This document shows positions 1-6,235 of a stretch of 10,209 nt of DNA, piece by piece. The position numbers and the translations under genes are program-made. The notes beneath the pieces are model-generated. The model saw only the letters and a program-made list of their open reading frames with translations, made no database searches and was not told the origin of the DNA. Each line of letters starts with the position of its first letter. Positions within the stretch are counted from its first letter, which is position 1. Source of the stretch: Verrucomicrobia bacterium TMED44 (GTDB lineage Bacteria; Verrucomicrobiota; Verrucomicrobiia; Opitutales; Seribacteraceae); NCBI GenBank assembly GCA_002168015.1, contig NHCX01000077.1:1-10209 (forward strand), given 5' to 3'.

Positions 1-196
1 TAATTGATTGAACCAAAATTGCACCTGAAGCATCGGGATTGCGTCCCACAGCTTCGGCTCCTTTCATCCCAACGATACCCACCCCAATGGCGGCACCTAA
101 ACATCCTAGCCCTCCTTGAATGCTACCTGAAATTCCCTCAGGTTGAGCGGCTGCTTGTGAAACTTGTTCTGTAGCTTGTGCGAGTACTTCGATCAT
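1..196 (-). CDS. atpE: ATP synthase F0 subunit c, N-terminal part (cut by window edge)
   Basis: This encodes the first 65 residues of the proteolipid that forms the membrane c-ring of F-type ATP synthase, which turns as ions pass the a/c interface. The reading frame starts at the ATG ending at 196 and runs off the left edge. Residues 24-43 form the glycine-rich first membrane helix (GGLGCLGAAIGVGIVG). They are followed by the polar loop GRNPDA at 51-56, equivalent to the RQP loop of E. coli that contacts the gamma/epsilon stalk. The second helix, with the ion-binding Glu/Asp, lies beyond the window, so proton versus sodium coupling cannot be judged. About 20 residues precede the first helix, longer than in E. 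coli subunit c. They are Ala/Gln-rich (MIEVLAQATEQVSQAAAQPE). The gene lies 72 nt downstream of atpB in the same direction. No Shine-Dalgarno motif is visible before the start. Confidence 0.93.
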   Translation of the reverse strand, partial: MIEVLAQATEQVSQAAAQPEGISGSIQGGLGCLGAAIGVGIVGMKGAEAVGRNPDASGAILVQSI

Positions 197-230
197 GATA
201 TGTATAGTGGTTATTTATTGATTTGATGAT

Positions 231-261
231 GATCGCCTACTGTCAGTGCATAGTCACGATC
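231..261 (-). promoter_or_regulatory. Possible stem-loop in the atpB-atpE spacer
   Basis: The 72-nt spacer between atpB and atpE contains an inverted repeat, GATCG at 231-235 and CGATC at 257-261, with smaller pairable pieces (ACT/AGT) inside the 21-nt loop. The c subunit is needed in about ten times the amount of subunit a, and other bacteria use RNA structure or translation enhancers at atpE for this. A role here is inference only; the stem is short. Confidence 0.22.
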
Positions 262-268
262 CGAAATA

Positions 269-1117
269 TTAGTGATGTTCTTCTCCATGGTTGCACATCA
301 ACCCGATGAAAACAGCTATTAGAAGCATAAATACTAGTGCTTGTACCATTCCAATCAAAACTTCTAGAAAATAAAATGGTACAGGGAGAATCCATTCAAA
401 TCCCGGTGCTAGAGTAAACATTTTATGTAGAAGATTTTCTCCTCCAAAAACATTTCCAAACAAACGAAAGCTTAAGGAAACGGGACGAAATAAAATTGAG
501 ATAATTTCAATGAGCCCCACACCAATAAAAATCGGGATGAGACCAATAAAAAAATAGATGCCAACTTCTTTCTTATCTGCTTTGTTGCCAAATATATGGA
601 TTAAAATACTTTTAAGTCCTTCGTATTTAAATATGAAATAAAGCCAGCTGATATTAGCTACAGCTGCAAGTGCAAGCGTCATGTTCAAATCAGCGTTTCC
701 AGGTCTTATCAAGTGCGAATAGTTACCATGTTCGTCATAATAACCAATGGTACCGACACCGGGTAAAAGACCGCTCCAATTTTGAGTAAGAATGAAAATG
801 AAGAGCCCACTAAGAAGCCAAAAGGATGGGAAAAACAATTTTTTTCCAACGATTGGTTCTACAATATCACGTAAACCTCCAACAATAGATTCTATGAAAA
901 GTTGACCTTTATTTGGGACTAATGTGGCTTTACCGACGACAATCCTTATTGCTAAAATTAAAAACAAGGAAATAACCCAACTCGTAATCATGGAGTTTGT
1001 TATAGGAAAATCTCCAATCATAAACGCTTTTTCAGCGGTTAAGCTAACACCACCCTCAGCCGCTCGAAGCAGAAATGGGAAAAATGTAAAGATTAAGAGG
1101 AAGGTCTTATGAAACAT
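269..1117 (-). CDS. atpB: ATP synthase F0 subunit a
   Basis: This 282-residue integral membrane protein carries the two ion half-channels next to the c-ring. The diagnostic segment is SLSFRLFGN, with the essential arginine at residue 218 (E. coli Arg210). It is followed by a final helix pair containing VQALVFMLL near 258-266. Hydrophobic helices are visible at about 43-62, 95-118, 145-165, 187-212 and 245-275. Residues 1-20 (MFHKTFLLIF...LLRAA) resemble a signal peptide, as seen in subunit a of some Gram-negative groups. The C-terminus is His/Glu-rich (HGEEHH). The gene leads into atpE. No atpI lies between it and the upstream trmB, from which it is separated by 117 nt. No Shine-Dalgarno sequence precedes the ATG. 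Confidence 0.96.
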   Translation of the reverse strand: MFHKTFLLIFTFFPFLLRAAEGGVSLTAEKAFMIGDFPITNSMITSWVISLFLILAIRIVVGKATLVPNKGQLFIESIVGGLRDIVEPIVGKKLFFPSFWLLSGLFIFILTQNWSGLLPGVGTIGYYDEHGNYSHLIRPGNADLNMTLALAAVANISWLYFIFKYEGLKSILIHIFGNKADKKEVGIYFFIGLIPIFIGVGLIEIISILFRPVSLSFRLFGNVFGGENLLHKMFTLAPGFEWILPVPFYFLEVLIGMVQALVFMLLIAVFIGLMCNHGEEHH

Positions 1118-1125
1118 TAGCTACA

Positions 1126-1153
1126 CTCATAAGAAATTCTTCAAGTTGGTCAA
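1126..1153 (-). promoter_or_regulatory. Candidate promoter for atpBE
   Basis: In the 117-bp trmB-atpB spacer the minus strand reads TTGACC (1148-1153), 16 nt, then TATGAG (1126-1131). These match 5/6 and 4/6 of the sigma-70 consensus. The -10-like element ends 8 nt before the atpB ATG, so a transcript from it would be nearly leaderless. I saw no convincing GC-rich terminator after trmB, so read-through from the recA cluster is also possible. The rest of the spacer shows no gene. Confidence 0.3.
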
Positions 1154-1234
1154 TCTACAAGACATCAAATAAACAATGAACTAACCTAGAACATACAGTA
1201 ATAAGGTAAATAAGCGGTACAGGATAAGATTAAC

Positions 1235-1843
1235 TTATGTTACTTTAGCACAAAAAAACATTCTTTCGGGTAAAAGATCGCTAAAATAGCTGAAAGCGTT
1301 GTGGGGCCACGCAAGGTCAACTATATTCCACTTAGAAGATTGTTCTATTTTAAGAAGTGACCATTTGAAATAGGGTTCGTGGTCTGTCATAAAGTAAAGT
1401 AAGCCATTATGGATAGTCTTGGAGGCAAGCAAATCTAGAAAAGCACCTTGAATAAGTCGCCTCTTGTGATGTTTAGATTTAGGCCAAGGGTCAGGATACA
1501 TTATAAATGTTTTTGAAATAGAGAGATTTGAAGATTCAAGGAACTCGGAGGCTTCTGCTTTAAGAAAAAGAATGTTTTGTTGAAAGCGCTTATCACACTT
1601 AGATTTAGCTTTTTCGACTCTTTTTGTAATTAAATCTATACCAATGAAAACTTCTGAATCGCAATCTAACGCAAATGAGGATAGCCAATGACCATGTCCA
1701 CAACCAATTTCTAAATTAACAAAATTTTGTTTGAATTGGTTTTTTACTGGGTTGAGCTTGGATTTACACCACTCCCCTACCCTTTCTGACCTTTCTAGCT
1801 TTTTATTTTGTATCATTTGATACGAGTCATCAATTTGTATCAT
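1235..1843 (-). CDS. trmB: tRNA (guanine-N7-)-methyltransferase
   Basis: TrmB is a SAM-dependent class I methyltransferase that makes m7G46 in the variable loop of tRNA. The 202-residue product has the SAM-binding motif EIGCGHGHW (45-53), an acidic residue in GID (68-70) and the family signature YPDPWPKSKHHKRR (116-129). In that signature Asp118, His125 and Arg128 correspond to E. coli Asp144, His151 and Arg154. TDHEPYF (153-159) follows. The C-terminal TxFE/TxYE motif is degenerate: SYFS at 185-188 places Ser where a conserved Glu is expected. The ATG overlaps the mnmG stop by 4 nt (ATGA), implying translational coupling. A second in-frame start, Met10, follows 27 nt later in a near-repeat of the first (ATGATACAAA in both). 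The gene occupies the slot between mnmG and atp genes where rsmG sits in E. coli. Confidence 0.9.
   Translation of the reverse strand: MIQIDDSYQMIQNKKLERSERVGEWCKSKLNPVKNQFKQNFVNLEIGCGHGHWLSSFALDCDSEVFIGIDLITKRVEKAKSKCDKRFQQNILFLKAEASEFLESSNLSISKTFIMYPDPWPKSKHHKRRLIQGAFLDLLASKTIHNGLLYFMTDHEPYFKWSLLKIEQSSKWNIVDLAWPHNAFSYFSDLLPERMFFCAKVT
1810..1823. repeat. Imperfect palindrome GTATCATTTGATAC near the trmB start
   Basis: GTATCA-TT-TGATAC is an inverted repeat with 6-bp arms and a 2-bp centre, inside trmB codons 7-12. It differs at one of 14 positions from the core of the 18-bp palindrome at 3845-3862 in mnmE. No known binding site is recognised. Confidence 0.45.
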
Positions 1844-3699
1844 CGTTTGCGTTTCTTAATCATTACTGTGAGTACATTGAGGTCAGATGGATTTACACCT
1901 GGGATACGAGATGCTTGTCCAATTGTGCTAGGACTTACCTCTCGGAGTTTCTCTATGGATTCAGTGCGTAAACCTGGGATTCCATCAAAATTAAAATCAC
2001 TGGGAATAGCCATTTTTTCAATATCTTTCATCTTCTCAATACTAAGAAGCTCCCTTTTTAAGTATCCCTCATACTTTACCCTGTAGATGACTTCGTTTTG
2101 TACATTTAGGCTTAAATTATTAAAATTGGATGGGAAATTAAAATTAGATCCCATACGTAATAAATCACCATAAGTTTTATTAGATGTGGTTTTGATCGAA
2201 TTGAATTTCTCAACCCATTCATAAATTATTTTTGATTTATTTTCAATCATTCTTCTCCTGTAAGCTGTTACAAGAGATGTATTTCGGACAAGAGGCAGAT
2301 ACCTTAGTTCAGAACTGCCATGATTAAATAACAGACGATATTCAGCCCTACTTGTAAACATACGATATGGTTCAGTAACACCTTTAGTTGTAAGGTCGTC
2401 GATTAACACTCCAATATACCCTATTTCACGACCAACGATAAATGGATCTAATTTAAGTGCATTATTTGCTGCATTAACACCTGCAATTAAACCTTGTGCA
2501 GCAGCTTCTTCATAACCAGAAGATCCATTGATTTGACCTGCAAAAAAAAGAGATTTAATTTTTTGAGATTCTAATGAATTGGACAATTGTGTAGGGACAG
2601 CATAGTCATATTCAACCGCATAAGCAGGCTTAATTATTTTAGCATTTTCGAGACCGGGTATAGATTTAAGAACTTCTTTTTGAATGTCGAAAGGTAGACT
2701 TGTGGATAATCCATTGATGTACCATTCGTCCGTCCGTAAACCCTCGGGTTCAAGATATATCCGATGACCTTCTTTTTCTCCAAACTTAACAATCTTATCT
2801 TCGATACTAGGACAGTATCGTGGACCAGTACCTGTAATATTTCCTTTGTAAAGCGGTGATCTGTGTAGATTTTCTCTTATAATAGCGGAAGTTTTTTGGG
2901 TTGTTCTAGTAACTTCACAATGAATCTTATTTAAGCAATGGTGACTCGGTGACTTGTTATTGCACCATCTGCTATTTTGTTCCACGTGGAACTTTTCACT
3001 ATCTGCCCTTGTATCATAAAAAGCAAAGAGGGTCGGATCTTTGTCCCCATACTGTTTCTCTGTCTTGGAGAAATCAATTGAACTTCCCATTATTCTTGGT
3101 GGAGTTCCAGTCTTAAATCTGCCAAGTTGTATTCCGTATTTCGAAAAGTCAGCAGAAAGTCCTTTGGAAACGTGATCTCCTATTCGACCGCCTTCACTCT
3201 TGTTTTCACCAACATGCATAAGTGCTCTGAGGAAAGTGCCTGTTGTAACAACTATAGAATTTGCGTAGAAATTGTGATCAAGTGAGGTTTTTACACCAAT
3301 ACATTTCCCGTTTTCCACAATGATACCGTTAGCTAAGCATTGAAATATATCAAGATTTGAAGCTTGTTCTAATACGTGCTTCATCCTGATTTGATATTCT
3401 TTTTTATCACACTGGGCACGAGGTGCTTGTACGGCAGGACCTTTTGAAGTATTAAGAAGTTTGAATTGTATGGCAGTAAAATCAGTATTGAGAGCCATTT
3501 CTCCACCGAGTGCGTCAATTTCCCTTACTATTTGTCCTTTAGCCTGACCTCCAATTGCTGGGTTACAGCTCATTTGTGCTATTGTTTCAAGGTTGCCCGT
3601 TAGGATTAATGTTCTAGCACCTTGCCTAGAAGATGCAAGTGCAGCTTCACAACCAGCATGGCCAGCACCACAAACAATTACATCATAGTCATATTTCAT
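1840..3699 (-). CDS. mnmG: tRNA uridine-5-carboxymethylaminomethyl modification enzyme, FAD subunit
   Basis: MnmG (GidA) is the FAD- and NADH-using partner of MnmE. Together they install (carboxymethyl)aminomethyl groups on wobble U34 of tRNAs. The 619-residue product shows the dinucleotide-binding motif GAGHAGCEAA (11-20), CNPAIGG (45-51) with the first active-site Cys45, QAPRAQCDK (91-99), GPRYCPSIEDK (292-302) with the second catalytic Cys296, and NGLSTSLP (329-336). SGYEEAAAQG follows, then TEPYRMFTSRAEYRLL. The C-terminal helical region contacts tRNA and MnmE. From remembered E. coli numbering (Cys47, Cys277), the distance between the two cysteines is about 21 residues longer here. The extra length falls around residues 229-259, where codons 236-241 contain a parS-like palindrome. 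The start overlaps the mnmE stop by 4 nt and the stop overlaps the trmB start by 4 nt. Confidence 0.97.
   Translation of the reverse strand: MKYDYDVIVCGAGHAGCEAALASSRQGARTLILTGNLETIAQMSCNPAIGGQAKGQIVREIDALGGEMALNTDFTAIQFKLLNTSKGPAVQAPRAQCDKKEYQIRMKHVLEQASNLDIFQCLANGIIVENGKCIGVKTSLDHNFYANSIVVTTGTFLRALMHVGENKSEGGRIGDHVSKGLSADFSKYGIQLGRFKTGTPPRIMGSSIDFSKTEKQYGDKDPTLFAFYDTRADSEKFHVEQNSRWCNNKSPSHHCLNKIHCEVTRTTQKTSAIIRENLHRSPLYKGNITGTGPRYCPSIEDKIVKFGEKEGHRIYLEPEGLRTDEWYINGLSTSLPFDIQKEVLKSIPGLENAKIIKPAYAVEYDYAVPTQLSNSLESQKIKSLFFAGQINGSSGYEEAAAQGLIAGVNAANNALKLDPFIVGREIGYIGVLIDDLTTKGVTEPYRMFTSRAEYRLLFNHGSSELRYLPLVRNTSLVTAYRRRMIENKSKIIYEWVEKFNSIKTTSNKTYGDLLRMGSNFNFPSNFNNLSLNVQNEVIYRVKYEGYLKRELLSIEKMKDIEKMAIPSDFNFDGIPGLRTESIEKLREVSPSTIGQASRIPGVNPSDLNVLTVMIKKRKR
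2978..2993. promoter_or_regulatory. parS: parS-like ParB-binding site inside mnmG
   Basis: The plus strand reads TGTTCCACGTGGAACT. The central 14 bases (2979-2992) are a perfect palindrome. Against the bacterial parS consensus TGTT(T/C)CACGTG(A/G)AACA only the last base differs. parS sites are nucleation points for ParB (Spo0J) clamps that load SMC and segregate the chromosome, and they usually lie near oriC. The site is in frame with mnmG and encodes Phe-His-Val-Glu-Gln (residues 237-241). No other CACGTG occurs in the window. parA and parB are not here, so function rests on motif identity only. Confidence 0.72.
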
Positions 3700-5051
3700 T
3701 TTCCAATACAGAAGTTAGAAAATAGTTGATCTAACATATCTTCATTGTCTTTAACACCGACAATTTCACCAAGATTTAGGATAACATTTTTCAAGTCAGG
3801 AACACAAAACTCAATGTCAATTCTTGATGTAATCCTACTTATACATGTATCAATTGATACATAAGAAGCTTTCAATGAATTTGATTGTCTCATGTTAACA
3901 TATAATCCGAATTCTTTATGCTTCTCAAAAAGGGTGTTTAGTTGTGTTGAAATTTTTATAATAATTTCATCGATTGACGTTTTATCTTTTATTGTTGAAT
4001 AACATTTTTCTAAATGGTTAAGTTGAGTGTCTGATAAGTCTAATTTAGTAGTAAGGTCAGTTTTGTTTAGAATCAATATTACATTATTTGTTTGCAATAG
4101 AGATTTAATTTCCTTGTTAAAACTACGAGGGTAGGGCGATGAGTTATCAAGAACTAGTAATAATAAGTCTGAATTTTCTATAAGTTCTTTTGTTTTTGAA
4201 ATCCCTATATTTTCTATCCTATTTTTTGCTTCTCTAAGCCCCGCGGTATCATACATATTAATGTATGTTTTCCCCAGGTATATCTTTTGTTCTATGAAAT
4301 CTCTCGTTGTCCCTGCTTCTTTGTCTACAATTGCTCGTTCATTTCCAATAATACAATTAAAAAGAGAACTCTTTCCCACATTAGGAGGTCCTACTAAAAC
4401 TACATTTATAATATCATTAAATATGTCACATCTTTCAGAAATATCTAAAAGAGATTTTATTTCTTTTGCTGATTTCTCTAATTCTTTAATTACATTCTCT
4501 GTTTGCTCTGAACCTATATCATCCTCAGGGAAATCTATAAATGCTTCGATTATTGCTTGTTGTTCAATACACTTAGATTGAATCCTACTAATTTTATCCG
4601 ATAATTCTCCATTCAGGTTTTTATTAGCTAATTCAATTGCTATTTTACTTTTTGCTCCAATTAGATCCGCGATTGCTTCTGCTTGAATGAGGTCGATTTT
4701 ACCGTTCAGATAGGATTTTAAGGTAAATTCTCCTGGTTTCGCAATCCTGCACCCTCTATCCAGTAAATCTTCAATTATTGACCTGACGATAATCGGATTA
4801 CCATGACAAGTAATTTCTAATGATCTTTCTGAGGTGAATGACTTTTTTTCTTCATAATAAGTAACTACGACTTGATCGATAGTATCATTATTTACAGATA
4901 TGTATTTTTTGTAGTATGCATGTCTCGGAGTAGGGTAGGGGAGCCCGCAAGATTCTTTAATAATTTTTAGGCATAATTCACCGCTTAGTCGAATCAGTGC
5001 TAGTGCAGATTCACCAGAAGGCGTCGCTTGTGCGACAATAGTGTCTCCCAT
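3696..5051 (-). CDS. mnmE: tRNA modification GTPase
   Basis: MnmE (TrmE) is the GTPase half of the MnmEG complex modifying wobble U34. The 451-residue product is of usual length. The N-terminal folate-binding domain begins DTIVAQATPSG (3-13), with IRLSG at 20-24 and KPGEFT at 105-110. A helical domain carries the inserted Ras-like G domain: G1 GPPNVGKS (221-228), G2 GTTRD (247-251), G3 DTAG (268-271) and G4 NKTD (329-332). The protein ends in the invariant CIGK, whose cysteine is essential for modification. One small departure is CHGNP at 82-86 instead of the usual CHGG. The gene follows recA by 9 nt and overlaps mnmG by 4 nt, keeping the two complex partners at matched expression. No Shine-Dalgarno is seen, so translation may be coupled to recA termination. 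Confidence 0.97.
   Translation of the reverse strand: MGDTIVAQATPSGESALALIRLSGELCLKIIKESCGLPYPTPRHAYYKKYISVNNDTIDQVVVTYYEEKKSFTSERSLEITCHGNPIIVRSIIEDLLDRGCRIAKPGEFTLKSYLNGKIDLIQAEAIADLIGAKSKIAIELANKNLNGELSDKISRIQSKCIEQQAIIEAFIDFPEDDIGSEQTENVIKELEKSAKEIKSLLDISERCDIFNDIINVVLVGPPNVGKSSLFNCIIGNERAIVDKEAGTTRDFIEQKIYLGKTYINMYDTAGLREAKNRIENIGISKTKELIENSDLLLLVLDNSSPYPRSFNKEIKSLLQTNNVILILNKTDLTTKLDLSDTQLNHLEKCYSTIKDKTSIDEIIIKISTQLNTLFEKHKEFGLYVNMRQSNSLKASYVSIDTCISRITSRIDIEFCVPDLKNVILNLGEIVGVKDNEDMLDQLFSNFCIGK
3845..3862. repeat. 18-bp perfect palindrome in mnmE
   Basis: ATGTATCAATTGATACAT reads identically on both strands and lies inside the mnmE coding sequence. Its 14-bp core GTATCAATTGATAC recurs with one mismatch at 1810-1823. 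With no loop, it looks more like a dimeric-protein binding site than an RNA hairpin, but no family is recognised. Confidence 0.6.
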
Positions 5052-5060
5052 TGTTTTATG

Positions 5061-6122
5061 TTAGTCCGAATCTTCGTCTTTTGTTTGTGCCAAAACGGCA
5101 CCAACTGTGACTTCAACTTTTTCCATTATGGCTTCTGTGATAGATTTCATTAAGCTTGCATCTTCAGCAAGTGCTTGTTTTGCAGCTTCCCTACCTTGTC
5201 CTACTAAATTTCCTTCATAAGAAATCCAGGCACCTTTCTTCGTAAGAATTTGATGTTCAATACCTAAGTCTATGATTGATCCTGTTCTTGAAATTCCCTC
5301 ATCATACATAATATCAAATTCACATGCAGTAAAAGGTGGTGCTATTTTGTTTTTCACTATTTTAAGTCTAGTCCTTGACCCGGTAACAGTGCCATTGGCT
5401 TCTTTAATTTGCCCTATTCTTCTTATATCCATACGGACTGAACAGAAAAATTTGAGTGCCCGACCACCAGGTGTTGTTTCTGGACTGCCAAACATAACGC
5501 CAATTTTTTCACGAATCTGATTTGTGAAAATACACACACAATTAGTTTTAGCTATGGCCGCAGTCAATCTTCTCATTGCTTGACTCATCATTCTTGCTTG
5601 TAAGCCAACTGTAGCGTCTCCCATTTGTCCGTCTAGTTCCTGCCTAGATACAAGAGCAGCAACTGAGTCTAGGACAATAACATCAATAGCACCTGAACGG
5701 ATGAGGGTTTCTGTTATGTTAAGTGCATCTTCTCCACTTTCGGGTTGTGAGACCATTAAATTATCAAGATCTACACCGACTATTTTAGCATATCTAGGGT
5801 CTAATGCGTGTTCAACATCGACGAATACGGCGTTTCCGCCATTTCTTTGAGCTTCAGCAATTACACTTAAACAAAAGGTAGTTTTACCAGATGACTCTGG
5901 TCCGTAAATTTCTACAATTCTTCCTCTAGGAAGCCCTCCAGCCCCCAAGGCTAAATCGATAGCCAACGATCCTGAAGAAATAACTGAAACATTCATTTTG
6001 GTTGCATCGCCAAGTCGCATAAGTGCTCCTTCACCAAATTTTTTGTTGATACCTTGAAATGCTAGATCAAGATCAGCGTTAGAACCTTTATTTGTTGATG
6101 AACTCTTTGTTTGTTTTGCCAT
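5061..6122 (-). CDS. recA: Recombinase RecA
   Basis: RecA forms ATP-dependent filaments on single-stranded DNA, catalyses strand exchange and stimulates LexA-type self-cleavage. The 353-residue product has Walker [10 protein letters not shown] (74-82), the catalytic glutamate in VDVEHALDP (E104), Walker B VIVLDS (148-153) with D152, and loop L2 with its flanks at about 201-220 ([20 protein letters not shown]). It ends in a typical acidic tail (KDEDSD). Minor departures from the commonest sequence are Val103 for Ala in DAEHAL and YDEGIS for YGEGIS. It is the first gene of the leftward cluster. Its start has the only SD-like signal noticed in the window (AAAGG about 7 nt upstream). A TGATTACA direct repeat lies 25-47 bp upstream. 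I do not see the SOS boxes CTGT-N8-ACAG, GAAC-N4-GTTC or GTTC-N7-GTTC. Confidence 0.98.
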   Translation of the reverse strand: MAKQTKSSSTNKGSNADLDLAFQGINKKFGEGALMRLGDATKMNVSVISSGSLAIDLALGAGGLPRGRIVEIYGPESSGKTTFCLSVIAEAQRNGGNAVFVDVEHALDPRYAKIVGVDLDNLMVSQPESGEDALNITETLIRSGAIDVIVLDSVAALVSRQELDGQMGDATVGLQARMMSQAMRRLTAAIAKTNCVCIFTNQIREKIGVMFGSPETTPGGRALKFFCSVRMDIRRIGQIKEANGTVTGSRTRLKIVKNKIAPPFTACEFDIMYDEGISRTGSIIDLGIEHQILTKKGAWISYEGNLVGQGREAAKQALAEDASLMKSITEAIMEKVEVTVGAVLAQTKDEDSD

Positions 6123-6146
6123 TGGTAACCTTTTGTGTTTTTACTT

Positions 6147-6169
6147 TGTAATCATTAGCGATGTAATCA
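6147..6169. repeat. TGATTACA direct repeat upstream of recA
   Basis: On the strand that encodes recA the sequence reads TGATTACA-N7-TGATTACA (plus-strand copies of TGTAATCA at 6147-6154 and 6162-6169), a 15-bp period. It lies 25-47 bp before the recA start. The promoter-distal copy overlaps a candidate -10 element. It could be an operator for a tandem-binding regulator; the regulator is unknown. Confidence 0.5.
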
Positions 6170-6191
6170 AGTCGTTTTATTTTTTTCACAA
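6163..6191 (-). promoter_or_regulatory. Candidate recA promoter in the divergent intergenic region
   Basis: The 113-bp region 6123-6235 must hold promoters for both divergent clusters. For recA the best pair I find is TTGTGA (6186-6191), a 17-nt spacer, then GATTAC (6163-6168), a modest match to sigma-70 consensus. On the other strand TATTAC at 6225-6230 sits 5 nt before the HAD hydrolase start and would give an almost leaderless transcript; GATAAT at 6192-6197 is an alternative. All are weak assignments by eye. Confidence 0.25.
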
Positions 6192-6235
6192 GATAATCTT
6201 TACTTGTTTCTTATTATTTTGAAGTATTACTAAAA

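Noticed and set aside
598..619. AT-rich hairpin with a one-base bulge inside atpB
   Set aside because: It lies within coding sequence, is almost all A/T in the stem, and such stems are expected in AT-rich DNA.
1107..1130. Seven-codon upstream frame (MSVANVS) overlapping the atpB start
   Set aside because: It has no ribosome-binding site and its ATG would lie within the candidate -10 element; too short to support.
4261..4581. 106-codon plus-strand open frame inside mnmE
   Set aside because: It is antisense to the conserved G domain and has no recognisable protein features.
5023..5036. GTCGC-TTGT-GCGAC hairpin near the 5' end of mnmE
   Set aside because: It is only 5 bp and falls in codons for the conserved IVAQAT segment, so it is adequately explained by coding constraint.
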